From Vibrio cholerae (GTDB lineage Bacteria; Actinomycetota; Actinomycetes; Actinomycetales; Micrococcaceae), in contig WNZI01000039.1 in the NCBI GenBank assembly GCA_009728235.1, positions 1 to 32,362 of the forward strand: a DNA stretch of 32,362 nt, written 5' to 3'. Below are positions 16,841-24,889 of the stretch, one piece after another. The position numbers and the translations under genes are program-made. The notes beneath the pieces were generated by a model. The model was not told where the DNA came from. It saw only the letters and a program-made list of their open reading frames with translations, and did no database searches. Positions within the stretch are counted from its first letter, which is position 1. Each line of letters starts with the position of its first letter.

Positions 16841-18157
16841 ATGTCCAACGATTGGTCTTTCGAGACACGCCAGATCCACGCCGGCCAGGTGCCGGACGCA
16901 GCCACGGGAGCGCGCGCGCTGCCCATCTACCAGACGTCGTCCTTCGTCTTCCCGAGTGCCGAGAGCGCTGCCAACCGGTTCTCGCTGACCGAACTCGCGC
17001 CCATCTACACCCGCATCGGCAACCCCACCCAGGAAGCGGTCGAGACGCGCATCGCGAGCCTCGAGGGTGGCGTCGGGGCATTGCTCCTCGCCTCCGGGCA
17101 GGCCGCCGAGACCTTCGCGGTGCTCAACATCGCGGAGGCCGGGGACCACATCGTCGCCAGCCCCAGTCTCTACGGCGGCACCTACAACCTCTTCAAGCAC
17201 ACCCTGAAGAAGTTCGGCATCGAGACCACCTTCGTGGAGGATCCCGACAACCTCGACCACTGGCGGGCCGCCGTCCGGCCCAACACCAAGCTCTTCTTCG
17301 GAGAGGTCGTCTCCAACCCGCGGCAGGACGTCCTCGACCTCGAAGGCATCAGCGCCGTCGCCCATGAGCACGGCCTGCCCCTGATCGTCGACAACACGCT
17401 GTCGACGCCGTACCTGATCAGGCCCATCGAGTGGGGTGCGGACATCGTGGTGCACTCGGCCACCAAGTATCTGGGCGGGCACGGGAACGCCATCGCCGGC
17501 GTCATCGTGGATTCGGGCAATTTCGACTTCGCCCGCTACCCCGAGCGTTTCCCCGGCTTCAACACCCCGGACGAGAGTTACCACGGCCTCGTCTACGCGC
17601 GGGACCTCGGAGTCGGCAGTGCACTCGGCGCCAACCTCGCGTACATCCTCAAGGCCCGGGTCCAGCTCCTGCGGGATCTCGGCGCCTCCGTCTCGCCGTT
17701 CAACGCCTTCCTCATCGCGCAGGGGTTGGAGACCCTCAGCCTGCGCGTCGAGCGCCACGTGCAGAACGCCCAGGCCGTCGCCGAGTGGCTGGAGGGGCAC
17801 GACGACGTGGAGCGCGTCTCCTACGCCGGCCTGCCCTCGAGCCCCTGGTACGAGCGCGGGAGGAAGTACGGACGTATCGGTACCGGGGCGATCGTCGGTT
17901 TCGACATCGTCGGAGGACTGGAAGCGGGCAAGCGATTCGTGGACGGCCTCGAGCTGCACTCGCACGTCGCGAACGTGGGGGATGTCCGCTCCCTCGTCAT
18001 CCACCCGGCGTCGACGACGCACAGCCAGCTGGGCGCCGAGGCACAGCTCACGGCAGGAGTCCGGCCGGGTCTGGTCCGGCTGTCCGTCGGGCTGGAGAAC
18101 ATCGCCGACATCCTCGCCGACCTCGACGCCGGGTTCCGTGCCGCCAAAGGAGCCTGA
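16841..18157 (+). CDS. metY: O-acetylhomoserine sulfhydrylase (O-acetylhomoserine aminocarboxypropyltransferase)
   Basis: PLP enzyme of the Cys/Met-metabolism family that makes homocysteine from O-acetylhomoserine and sulfide. Length is 438 residues, the MetY size; cystathionine gamma-synthase (MetB) is nearer 390. Landmarks are [10 protein letters not shown] at the start, YTRIGNPTQ near 57, ASGQAAE near 84, the [10 protein letters not shown] block near 109 and [13 protein letters not shown] with the Schiff-base Lys209. The C-terminal [10 protein letters not shown] and [11 protein letters not shown] blocks are intact. ATG 16841 has AGGGAG upstream. It is preceded by a SAM-IV riboswitch and followed after 6 bases by metX, so substrate synthesis and use are in one SAM-repressed operon. 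Confidence 0.95.
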   Translation: MSNDWSFETRQIHAGQVPDAATGARALPIYQTSSFVFPSAESAANRFSLTELAPIYTRIGNPTQEAVETRIASLEGGVGALLLASGQAAETFAVLNIAEAGDHIVASPSLYGGTYNLFKHTLKKFGIETTFVEDPDNLDHWRAAVRPNTKLFFGEVVSNPRQDVLDLEGISAVAHEHGLPLIVDNTLSTPYLIRPIEWGADIVVHSATKYLGGHGNAIAGVIVDSGNFDFARYPERFPGFNTPDESYHGLVYARDLGVGSALGANLAYILKARVQLLRDLGASVSPFNAFLIAQGLETLSLRVERHVQNAQAVAEWLEGHDDVERVSYAGLPSSPWYERGRKYGRIGTGAIVGFDIVGGLEAGKRFVDGLELHSHVANVGDVRSLVIHPASTTHSQLGAEAQLTAGVRPGLVRLSVGLENIADILADLDAGFRAAKGA

Positions 18158-18163
18158 CCCGAC

Positions 18164-19306
18164 GTGACCACCTACCCTCCCGCTCCTGTGCACCCAGGGG
18201 TCGACGGCGCCCATCCCGCGGGGGACGGGTTCCTGCATCTCGCTCCGATCGGTCCGCTCGTTCTCGAGGCGGGAGGCGAGCTGCCCGATGTCCAGCTCGC
18301 CTTCGAGACCTGGGGCCGGCTGAACCGGGATGCCTCCAATGCCGTACTCGTGCAGCATGCCCTGACCGGCAGCTCGCACGTGGCACGCGGCGCTTCCGAG
18401 GAGGAGGGCTGGTGGGACGGTCTCGTGGGGCCTGGACGCACCGTGGACACCGATCGCTATTTCGTGGTGTCCATCAACATGCTCGGCGGCTGTTACGGCT
18501 CCACGGGACCGGCGAGTCCCGCTCCCGACGGCTCGCCCTGGGGGTCGCGCTTCCCCTTCGTCACCATCCGTGACGCGGTCCGCGCCGAGAGCCTGCTCGC
18601 GGACCGCCTCGGGATCGCACGGTGGCATTCGGTGCTCGGAGGTTCCATGGGAGGTGCCCGCGCCCTCGAGTGGGCCCTGATGTATCCGCAGCGCGTGGAG
18701 CGGTGTGCCGTCATCGCCTGCACCGCCGCCAGTTCGGCCGAACAGATAGCGTTCGCCCAGGCGCAGGTGCAGGCCATCCGGCTCGATCCCGCGTACCGCG
18801 GCGGTGACTACTACGACGGCCCGCATCCGGATGCGGGTCTCGGGATCGCCCGGCGGATAGCGCACATCACCTACCGCTCGGAGCACGAGCTGGAAGCACG
18901 CTTCGGCCGGGCGGAACAGGGCGGTGAGCAGGCCCTCGGCGCCGCCCTGCCCGCAGCTCGCGGGCGCTACCAGGTGGAGAGCTACCTCGATCACCAGGCG
19001 GACAAGCTTGTGGACCGGTTCGACGCGAACAGCTACGTCATCCTGACCGAGGCGCTGGTGAGCCACGACGCGGCGCGGGACCGGGGCAGCCTCGACGACG
19101 CGCTGGGTGCTGCGACGTCGGAGTTCTTCATCGCGGCCGTGGACACCGACCGGCTCTACTTCCCCGAGCAGGCGAGGCGGCTCGCCGCAGGTCTGCCCGG
19201 GGACGTGCCCGTCCACATGATCTCCTCGCCCGTGGGTCATGACGCATTCCTCACCCAGATCCACCAGCTGGACGGCAACCTCCGCTCGGCGTTCTACCCG
19301 GGGTGA
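18164..19306 (+). CDS. metX: Homoserine O-acetyltransferase
   Basis: Alpha/beta-hydrolase-fold enzyme that acetylates L-homoserine with acetyl-CoA; its product feeds MetY. Length is 380 residues. Visible are LAFETWGRLN near 45, the HALTGSSHVARG block near 65, NMLGGCYGSTGP near 105, the nucleophile elbow GGSMGGARALEW (Ser161), AAVDTDRLYFPEQ and the catalytic histidine in VGHDAFLTQ. The GTG at 18164 is 6 bases after the metY stop, with AAAGGAG inside the metY end at a slightly long distance. Acetyl, not succinyl, specificity is inferred from the MetX family and the MetY partner. Confidence 0.95.
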   Translation: MTTYPPAPVHPGVDGAHPAGDGFLHLAPIGPLVLEAGGELPDVQLAFETWGRLNRDASNAVLVQHALTGSSHVARGASEEEGWWDGLVGPGRTVDTDRYFVVSINMLGGCYGSTGPASPAPDGSPWGSRFPFVTIRDAVRAESLLADRLGIARWHSVLGGSMGGARALEWALMYPQRVERCAVIACTAASSAEQIAFAQAQVQAIRLDPAYRGGDYYDGPHPDAGLGIARRIAHITYRSEHELEARFGRAEQGGEQALGAALPAARGRYQVESYLDHQADKLVDRFDANSYVILTEALVSHDAARDRGSLDDALGAATSEFFIAAVDTDRLYFPEQARRLAAGLPGDVPVHMISSPVGHDAFLTQIHQLDGNLRSAFYPG

Positions 19307-19339
19307 GGGAACCGGTTGGGTTTCACCCTGCGGGCACCT

Positions 19340-19363
19340 AGGCTTGGAGCTAAGCCTGCTTAG
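19340..19363 (+). repeat. Nested inverted repeats upstream of the 80-residue protein gene
   Basis: AGGCTT (19340-19345) and AAGCCT (19352-19357) pair across 6 bases. Overlapping them, CTAAGC (19350-19355) and GCTTAG (19358-19363) pair across 2 bases. The structures are mutually exclusive. They begin 33 bases after the metX stop and end 62 bases before the next start codon. They could be a weak terminator, an operator or a leader switch; there is no T-run. Confidence 0.4.
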
Positions 19364-19425
19364 GAATTCGCGCAGGCATGTCCGGTGCGGATGCTCCGGA
19401 TCCGACGTCTGAAGAGGAGCTGTTC

Positions 19426-19668
19426 ATGGAACTGAGCACCATTGGCTGGAACCAGGAAGCACGCGACAAGATCCTGCTGGATTCCGATCGGGCACTGCAG
19501 GGAGCAGTACGCGAAGCCGTCGAGACGATGAGCGGCTCGTCCCGTGACGAGGTCTACGAATTCCTGTTCCAGAAGCTGCAGCCCCAGTTCGTCGACTTCA
19601 AGCCGGGGCCGGACCTCAGCGCCTGCGCTGACGCCGTCGCCAACGGTGAGGTCCAGCTGGACGACTAG
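19426..19668 (+). CDS. Small conserved-looking protein of unknown function (80 residues)
   Basis: I do not recognise a named domain. The protein begins MELSTIGWNQEARDKIL and is acidic, rich in Asp, Glu and Leu, probably mostly helical, with no signal peptide or membrane segment and few cysteines. Codon bias is normal coding bias for this genome. ATG 19426 is chosen because GAGGAG lies six bases upstream; an in-frame ATG at 19378 has no such site. It is a free-standing gene with inverted repeats upstream and a very stable hairpin downstream, so it is probably its own transcription unit. Confidence 0.75.
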   Translation: MELSTIGWNQEARDKILLDSDRALQGAVREAVETMSGSSRDEVYEFLFQKLQPQFVDFKPGPDLSACADAVANGEVQLDD

Positions 19669-19706
19669 GGTCCGGCTGGTCTCCTCGTCGAGGGGGCAGG
19701 ACGAAC

Positions 19707-19753
19707 GGACGGCAGGAACCGGCCGAGGCAGTGTCGGCCGGTTCCTGCCGTCC
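19707..19753. terminator. Strong bidirectional terminator between the 80-residue protein and the SGNH hydrolase
   Basis: Arms of 20 bases at 19707-19726 and 19734-19753 are perfect reverse complements around a 7-base loop; the left arm begins GGACGGCAGGAACC. The hairpin sits between convergent genes, as at 15778-15822, and can serve both strands. Confidence 0.85.
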
Positions 19754-19780
19754 TGTCGGCTCCGAGCATGTCCTGTCGAC

Positions 19781-20662
19781 TCAGTCGGCGCTACCCGGCG
19801 GCATGCCCGGTCCGAAGATCGGCACGGCCTCGAGGCGTTTGGCGGTGATGCCATCGCCCGAGGACTGATGGCGCAGGCGTCGAAGGACCCACGGGACGAA
19901 GTACTCACGGGCCCAGACCAGGTCCTCCGCACGGGCGGCGCGCCAGGTGCGCACGGGCAGATCCTTGGGGCGGAGCGGCTCGAGCGTGTGCCGCACCGCG
20001 AGGGTGTCCAGGACCATCGCCGCGATCGTGTGATGGCCGAGCGGGGAGAAGTGCAGCCGATCGGTGGACCACATCTGGGGATTCAGGAGCTGGCGCAGTG
20101 CCCACATGTCGGCGATCACGGCATCATGGCGGGCAGCGACGGTACGCAGGTTCTCGTTGTAGATCGCGGTCTTGGACCGGATGGTGCCGAGGACCGTCTC
20201 GCGCACGTCCGGACCGGTGAACAGGACGACGGTGGCGCCGGTCGCGGTGAGAGTCCCGACGACGTCGTCGAGCTTGCCCGCGAGCAGGTCCGGATCTCCG
20301 CCCGGGCGCAGCAGATCGTTCCCGCCGGCCGAGATGGTGACGAGGTCGGGGTGCATGGCCACGGCGGGTTCGACCTGCTGGTCGATGATCTGCTGCAGGA
20401 GGCGTCCACGGACCGCGAGGTTCGCATAGGCGAAATCGCGTTGGCCGCGGGCCAGTTCCTCGGCGACCCGGTCCGCCCAGCCGCGATTGCCTCCGATGCT
20501 CCCAGGGTTCGGGTCGCCGATACCCTCCGTGAAGGAGTCGCCGAGCGCCACGTACCGATGCCAGGGGTGGGGCTCGGTGTGGAGGCTCGGGTCGATCATC
20601 GGCCCGTTCGGGATGGGATCGGTGGCGGGCGGGACGCCGGCCTCGTTCTGGGGTGCACTCAC
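19781..20662 (-). CDS. SGNH/GDSL-family hydrolase
   Basis: A 293-residue esterase-type hydrolase with all four SGNH blocks: ALGDSFTEG (Ser43), NLAVRGR with the block II glycine near 86, SAGGNDLLRP (Asn115) and DRLHFSPLGH (Asp201, His204). The first 30 residues are Pro-rich without a signal peptide, so the enzyme is probably cytoplasmic. Substrate is unknown; family members cleave acyl or acetyl esters. Start GTG 20662 is preferred because GACAAT lies exactly six bases upstream on the minus strand (leaderless pattern); an internal ATG at residue 22 is the alternative. It is divergent from the alpha/beta hydrolase gene at 20758. Confidence 0.88.
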   Translation of the reverse strand: MSAPQNEAGVPPATDPIPNGPMIDPSLHTEPHPWHRYVALGDSFTEGIGDPNPGSIGGNRGWADRVAEELARGQRDFAYANLAVRGRLLQQIIDQQVEPAVAMHPDLVTISAGGNDLLRPGGDPDLLAGKLDDVVGTLTATGATVVLFTGPDVRETVLGTIRSKTAIYNENLRTVAARHDAVIADMWALRQLLNPQMWSTDRLHFSPLGHHTIAAMVLDTLAVRHTLEPLRPKDLPVRTWRAARAEDLVWAREYFVPWVLRRLRHQSSGDGITAKRLEAVPIFGPGMPPGSAD

Positions 20663-20668
20663 CCGACC

Positions 20669-20674
20669 ATTGTC
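20669..20674 (-). promoter_or_regulatory. -10 box GACAAT, leaderless promoter of the SGNH hydrolase
   Basis: On the minus strand GACAAT is followed by six bases and then the GTG at 20662. The identical hexamer and spacing occur before dusB at 28349-28361. Confidence 0.5.
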
Positions 20675-20744
20675 TCCACTGTTCGGCGCGGGGCGCCAAC
20701 CCCCTGCGCGCTGTCCGGATCTCCGACCGGAGGTCCTCCCGTGC

Positions 20745-20750
20745 CAAGAT
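20745..20750 (+). promoter_or_regulatory. -10 box CAAGAT upstream of the alpha/beta hydrolase
   Basis: CAAGAT ends seven bases before the ATG at 20758. It is a weaker version of the leaderless layout and, with 20669-20674, gives a divergent pair of promoters 70 bases apart. Confidence 0.35.
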
Positions 20751-20757
20751 GGGGATC

Positions 20758-21434
20758 ATGACTGATTCCGCGCCTGACGTGCCCGTGCCCGCCAGCACCT
20801 GGGACCCCGTCGTCCTGTGGTCCAAACCGGAGTCCGAGCGCGCCGGCACGCCGCTGTTGGTGCTGTTCCATGGGTACATGGCCGACGAGGAGGACCTCAT
20901 GGGTCTCACGGACCACCTGCCTGCCGACTTCACGGTCGCTTCGGTCCGCGCGCCGCTTCCGGCCGGCCCGGCTTCTCGTGGTTCCCGCTGTCGCGGGAGG
21001 AGGACTACTCCGTGGAGCGGGTCGTCCAGAGTGTGACGGCGGTGTCCTCGTGGGTCGATTCGGTGCGAACCGACCATTCCAGTGTCAGCATCCTGGGTTT
21101 CTCCCAGGGCATGGCGGTCGCGACGTCGCTCCTGCGGCACCGGCCCGAGGACTACGCGAGCGTGGTGGGCCTCTCGGGGTTCGCCGTACCCGCCGAGGGT
21201 TCCGCGTTCTTCCGGGACGACGATGTCGCCGCCGCCTCCGTCCCGTTCTTCTGGGGGCGTGACCAGGAGGATCAGGTCATCACGTCCGCCATGATCGAGT
21301 TCACCCACGCGTGGCTGACGCAGCACACGAAGCTCACCAAGATCCTGTACCCCAACATGTTCCACAGCATCAACGCGCAGGAACTGGCTCACGTCCGCGA
21401 ATTCCTCGCCATGACGGTCCTCGGACGCCGCTGA
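20758..21434 (+). CDS. Alpha/beta hydrolase, phospholipase/carboxylesterase family, frameshifted as sequenced
   Basis: A small serine hydrolase of the carboxylesterase/lysophospholipase type. Frame 1 gives the N-terminus with the oxyanion block LLVLFHGYMADEEDLMGL and SVRAPLPAGP. The break is at 20970-20971: codons for AGPGFSWFPL need CCGGGCTTC but the sequence has CCGGCTTC, one G short. Frame 3 then carries VSILGFSQGMAVA with the nucleophile (Ser116 of the restored chain), FFWGRDQEDQVI and the histidine in NMFHSINAQEL. Restored length is 225 residues, normal for the family. Both parts are well preserved, so I infer a missing base in the sequence. Substrate is unknown. Confidence 0.85.
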
Positions 21435-21508
21435 GCGTCGCCCCCTGCGGTCGCGGAGCCCGTCCGGCGATCGTGGGCCGGTAGGGGTGCCCTGCGTTCG
21501 AGGGGCGG

Positions 21509-21739
21509 TCAGCCCCTGGTGATGCGGACCGTCGCGCCGTTGACGCTGACGGAGTCCCCCGGGTGCAGCTGGCGGCCGCGTCGTTCCTCGATCTCGCCGT
21601 TGACGTGCACCAGGCCGTTGTCGATCAGGGTCTTGGCCTCCACTCCGTCCTCGGCGAGGGACGCCAGCTTCAGCAGCTGCCCGAGCCGGATCATGTCGTC
21701 CCTGATGGGGAGTTCTGCACTGGATGCGTCGTCGCTCAT
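21509..21739 (-). CDS. S4-domain RNA-binding protein (YaaA/YbcJ-like)
   Basis: A 76-residue protein that is almost entirely one S4 domain: IRLGQLLKLASLAEDGVEA, then LIDNGLVHVNGEIEERRG and LHPGDSVSVNG. These are the alpha-L surface motifs used to bind structured RNA. Small stand-alone S4 proteins of this type are linked to ribosome or RNA quality control in other bacteria, but the exact role is not known here. The ATG at 21739 (MSDDASS) has GGGA nearby; an in-frame ATG at 21751 would add four residues. Confidence 0.85.
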   Translation of the reverse strand: MSDDASSAELPIRDDMIRLGQLLKLASLAEDGVEAKTLIDNGLVHVNGEIEERRGRQLHPGDSVSVNGATVRITRG

Positions 21740-21767
21740 GCGTCCCATCATGCCGGATGCGCAGGAC

Positions 21768-21773
21768 TAGGCT
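21768..21773 (+). promoter_or_regulatory. -10 box TAGGCT, leaderless promoter of the DUF606 transporter
   Basis: TAGGCT followed by exactly six bases and the GTG at 21780. It lies in the 40-base gap between two divergent genes. Confidence 0.5.
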
Positions 21774-21779
21774 GTACGG

Positions 21780-22742
21780 GTGTCTGATGCGCCCGTGTTG
21801 TCCCCAGCTGTCGGTTTCCCCCTCGCCCTCGCCGCAGGCCTGGCCATCCCCGTCCAGGGCAGGATCAACGGCGCGCTCGGGACGGTGCTCGAGGACGGGA
21901 TAGCCGCCGCCCTGATCAGTTTCAGCACGGGCCTGGTCGTGATGATCGCCATCACGCTGGCGGTGCCGAGTGCCCGGGCAGGCGCCCTCCAGATCGTCCC
22001 CTCGGTACGGGAGCGCCGCTTTCCGCCCTACTACGTGGCGGCCGGAGCGATCGGGGCGTTCTTCGTCTTCGCGCAGTCGCTGACCATCGGACTCATCGGC
22101 GTGGCCCTGTTCACGGTGGCCGCCGTGATGGGCCAGTCCCTCAGTGGGCTGCTGGTGGACAGGGCGGGCATCGGACCCGGGGGCAAGCGCGCTGTGACCG
22201 CCATGCGTGTGATCGGCGTCGTCCTGACGGTCCTGTCCGTCATCTGGGCCGTGTCCCCCCGGTTCGGAGCCGCGGGGGAGGTGTCGAGCTGGCTGTTGCC
22301 GGTCCTGCTGCCGGTGGCCGGCGGCATCCTGCTGAGCTTCCAGCAGGCGATGAACGGCACTGCGTCGCTCCACTACGGCTCCCCGCTCGCTGCCACCCTG
22401 ATGAACTTCATCGCCGGCACCACGGTGCTGCTGACTGCATGGCTGATCAAGCTCGTCGTCGCCGGTCCCGGCAATCCGCTGCCGTCCGAGTGGTGGTACT
22501 ACCTCGGTGGACCCATGGGCTGCATCTTCATCGCACTCGGTGCCCTCCTCGTCCGCAGCCTGGGCGTACTGCTCACCGGGCTGTGCATGATCGGCGGGCA
22601 ACTCGTCGGGTCGCTCCTGCTCGATCTCGTGGTTCCCGCTCCGGGCACGATCGTCGTCTTCGCGACCGTCGCAGGGACGCTCCTGACGCTCGGCGCCATC
22701 ATCCTCACCACGCTTCCCTGGCCGCGGCGCGTCGGACGCTGA
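21780..22742 (+). CDS. DMT-superfamily transporter, DUF606 (YdcZ) family
   Basis: A 320-residue integral membrane protein with about ten hydrophobic segments. It is an internal duplication of the DUF606 unit: the first copy has AAGLAIPVQGRINGALG near residue 18 and FAQSLTIGLIGVALF near 97, the second PVAGGILLSFQQAMNG near 180 and MGCIFIALGALLVRSLGV near 245. Members are inner-membrane transporters of unknown substrate. The GTG start is supported by the -10 box six bases upstream. It stands alone; no nearby gene suggests a substrate. Confidence 0.88.
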   Translation: MSDAPVLSPAVGFPLALAAGLAIPVQGRINGALGTVLEDGIAAALISFSTGLVVMIAITLAVPSARAGALQIVPSVRERRFPPYYVAAGAIGAFFVFAQSLTIGLIGVALFTVAAVMGQSLSGLLVDRAGIGPGGKRAVTAMRVIGVVLTVLSVIWAVSPRFGAAGEVSSWLLPVLLPVAGGILLSFQQAMNGTASLHYGSPLAATLMNFIAGTTVLLTAWLIKLVVAGPGNPLPSEWWYYLGGPMGCIFIALGALLVRSLGVLLTGLCMIGGQLVGSLLLDLVVPAPGTIVVFATVAGTLLTLGAIILTTLPWPRRVGR

Positions 22743-22846
22743 CAGGAGGACGCCGAGGCTATCGACCTCGCAGTCGCCGGACCGCCCCCTTCACCTCCGG
22801 GTCGACATCTGGCAGAGTGCGGGAAAAGTCTTCGGGGGTACAGGAC

Positions 22847-23296
22847 ATGGAACGACGACGTTGTGCAAGAGCCGTGGTCGCGGCCGTTCTGGCCGTCGGA
22901 TCTCTCGCCGGGTGTGCTGCTCCAGAACCGGCGAGCGGGGACGAGCTGCCGATGTTTGCGTCGATGGACGAGGCGTACTCCGCGGTCGACGGGGTCCTGG
23001 GGTGCGAGGCCGACGCGATCGGCGATCCGATCGTGCCGTCCGACGGGGGTGCTCTCACGTCGGAACAGAAGCTGTGCGCGGAGAACCTGCAGATCGATCT
23101 GTACCCCGATGCGAAGGCCCTCGAAGCCGGTCTGGACATCTGGAACGGGTCCACCCAGGGAGAAGTACAGCTCGCGCGGGGGAGCAACTGGATGGTGGTC
23201 GATCTGACCGGCGTGGTGACCGGTGAGCCCACCAGCTGGGACATCGAAGGACTGGCGGGGGAGCTGGACGCGGAATTCTCGGTCGTCGGCGACTAG
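22847..23296 (+). CDS. Putative secreted lipoprotein of unknown function
   Basis: A 149-residue protein whose first 23 residues are a lipoprotein signal peptide: an Arg-rich n-region (MERRRCARA), a hydrophobic core and the lipobox LAGC with the modified cysteine at residue 23. The mature part is acidic with two further cysteines (in LGCEAD and KLCAEN) that may form a disulfide. I do not recognise a domain; the layout resembles small actinobacterial solute-binding or sensor lipoproteins on the outer face of the membrane. ATG 22847 has a GGGGGTACAGGA stretch upstream that includes an SD-like run. An in-frame open stretch continues far upstream but lacks coding character. Confidence 0.75.
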   Translation: MERRRCARAVVAAVLAVGSLAGCAAPEPASGDELPMFASMDEAYSAVDGVLGCEADAIGDPIVPSDGGALTSEQKLCAENLQIDLYPDAKALEAGLDIWNGSTQGEVQLARGSNWMVVDLTGVVTGEPTSWDIEGLAGELDAEFSVVGD

Positions 23297-23388
23297 GTAG
23301 GCCAGGAGGGCGCACTGATCGGCAGTGGGAACCGTGCGTCGGGTCCGCGCCGGAGGTGGCCCTGCAGGTGCGCGGTGAGGTGGGCCGG

Positions 23389-23394
23389 TAGGCT
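23389..23394 (+). promoter_or_regulatory. -10 box TAGGCT upstream of glyS
   Basis: TAGGCT predicts a start near 23401, giving glyS a leader of about 100 bases. A GTG stands exactly at 23401, six bases after the box, the same layout as the leaderless genes, but it is out of frame with glyS. Confidence 0.4.
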
Positions 23395-23500
23395 TGCCGG
23401 GTGGCGTGGCAGCTCCCGGAAGGGGGCGGATCGGCCCGCTCAGCACGCGACCCCCACCCGCGGACCGCACCCAGCGGCCTGCACAGAACTGGAGAATCCC

Positions 23501-24889
23501 ATGGCAGCAGCCAAATCAGCACTCGACCCCATCATCTCGCTCGCCAAGCGGCGCGGCTTCGTGTTCCAGTCGGGGGAGATCTACGGCGGTTCCCGCTCTG
23601 CCTGGGATTACGGACCCCTCGGGGCCGAACTCAAGGAGAACATCAAGCGGCAGTGGTGGCAGACCATGGTCCGGGGCCGCGAGGACGTCGTCGGACTCGA
23701 CTCCGCCGTCATCCTGCCGCGCCAGGTCTGGGAGGCCTCGGGACATGTCGAGGTCTTCAGCGACCCGCTCGTCGAGTGCCTCTCCTGCCACAAGCGGTAC
23801 CGGGCGGACCACCTCGAGGAGGAGTACGAGGAGAAGAAGGGCCGCGCTCCCGAGAACGGGCTGAAGGACATAACCTGCGCCAACTGCGGAACGCGCGGTG
23901 AGTGGACCGAGCCGCAGGAGTTCTCCGGACTGCTGAAGACCTTCCTCGGCCCCGTGGCCTCGGAGGAGGGCATGCACTACCTGCGGCCCGAGACGGCCCA
24001 GGGGATCTTCGTGAACTTCAACAACGTGCTCACCACCGCGCGGAAGAAGCCGCCGTTCGGCATCGGCCAGATCGGCAAGAGTTTCCGCAACGAGATCACC
24101 CCGGGGAATTTCATCTTCCGGACCCGCGAGTTCGAGCAGATGGAGATGGAGTTCTTCGTCGAGCCCGGGACGGACGAGGAATGGCACAGGTACTGGATCG
24201 ACGAGCGCTTCGCCTGGTACACGGGACTCGGCATCAAAGCCGACAACCTGCGCCTCTTCGAGCACCCCCTGGAGAAGCTCAGCCACTATTCCAAGGGCAC
24301 CACGGACATCGAGTACCGGTTCGGGTTCTCCGGTTCGGAATGGGGTGAGCTCGAGGGCATCGCGAACCGCACGGACTTCGACCTCTCCACGCACTCGAAG
24401 CACTCCGGCACGGACCTCGGCTACTTCAACCAGGCCACCAATGAGCGCTACACGCCCTACGTGATCGAACCCGCGGCCGGCCTGACGCGCTCCTTCATGG
24501 CATTCCTCGTGGATTCCTACACCGAGGACGAGGCGCCCAACGCCAAGGGAGGCGTGGACAAGCGCACCGTGCTGAAGCTCGATCCGCGCCTGGCCCCCGT
24601 CAAGGCCGCCGTACTGCCGCTCAGCCGCAACGAGGACCTCTCCCCGAAAGCCAAGGACCTCGCGGCCCAGCTCCGCAAGGGCTGGAACATCGACTTCGAC
24701 GACGCCGGTGCCATCGGTCGCCGCTACCGTCGCCAGGACGAGATCGGCACCCCGTTCTGCATCACCGTGGACTTCGACACCCTCGAGGACCAGGCCGTGA
24801 CCATCCGCGAGCGGGACACCATGGCGCAGGAGCGCGTGTCCCTCGACAAGGTGCAGGGATACCTCGCTGCGCGCCTGATCGGAGCCTGA
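23501..24889 (+). CDS. glyS: Glycyl-tRNA synthetase (alpha2, class II)
   Basis: Charges tRNA-Gly with glycine. The 462-residue single-chain form is the dimeric type of Actinobacteria, not the alpha/beta form of Proteobacteria. Class II motifs are present: the motif 1 region near [14 protein letters not shown], motif 2 [20 protein letters not shown] near residue 190, and motif 3 [10 protein letters not shown] near 330. A zinc-type insertion with CLSCHK and [10 protein letters not shown] (near 92 and 126) is seen. ATG 23501 has GGAG upstream. The stop overlaps the following GNAT gene (TGATG at 24887-24891). Confidence 0.97.
   Translation: MAAAKSALDPIISLAKRRGFVFQSGEIYGGSRSAWDYGPLGAELKENIKRQWWQTMVRGREDVVGLDSAVILPRQVWEASGHVEVFSDPLVECLSCHKRYRADHLEEEYEEKKGRAPENGLKDITCANCGTRGEWTEPQEFSGLLKTFLGPVASEEGMHYLRPETAQGIFVNFNNVLTTARKKPPFGIGQIGKSFRNEITPGNFIFRTREFEQMEMEFFVEPGTDEEWHRYWIDERFAWYTGLGIKADNLRLFEHPLEKLSHYSKGTTDIEYRFGFSGSEWGELEGIANRTDFDLSTHSKHSGTDLGYFNQATNERYTPYVIEPAAGLTRSFMAFLVDSYTEDEAPNAKGGVDKRTVLKLDPRLAPVKAAVLPLSRNEDLSPKAKDLAAQLRKGWNIDFDDAGAIGRRYRRQDEIGTPFCITVDFDTLEDQAVTIRERDTMAQERVSLDKVQGYLAARLIGA

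Noticed and set aside
16733..19264. Open minus-strand frame of 843 codons opposite metY-metX
   Set aside because: It lies wholly antisense to two clearly identified genes and has the Gly/Arg/Asp/His-rich composition of a GC-bias shadow, with no recognisable domain.
20124..22601. Open minus-strand frame of 825 codons across 20124-22601
   Set aside because: It runs through parts of the SGNH, alpha/beta hydrolase, S4 and transporter genes in the wrong frame; composition is low-complexity and no domain is seen.
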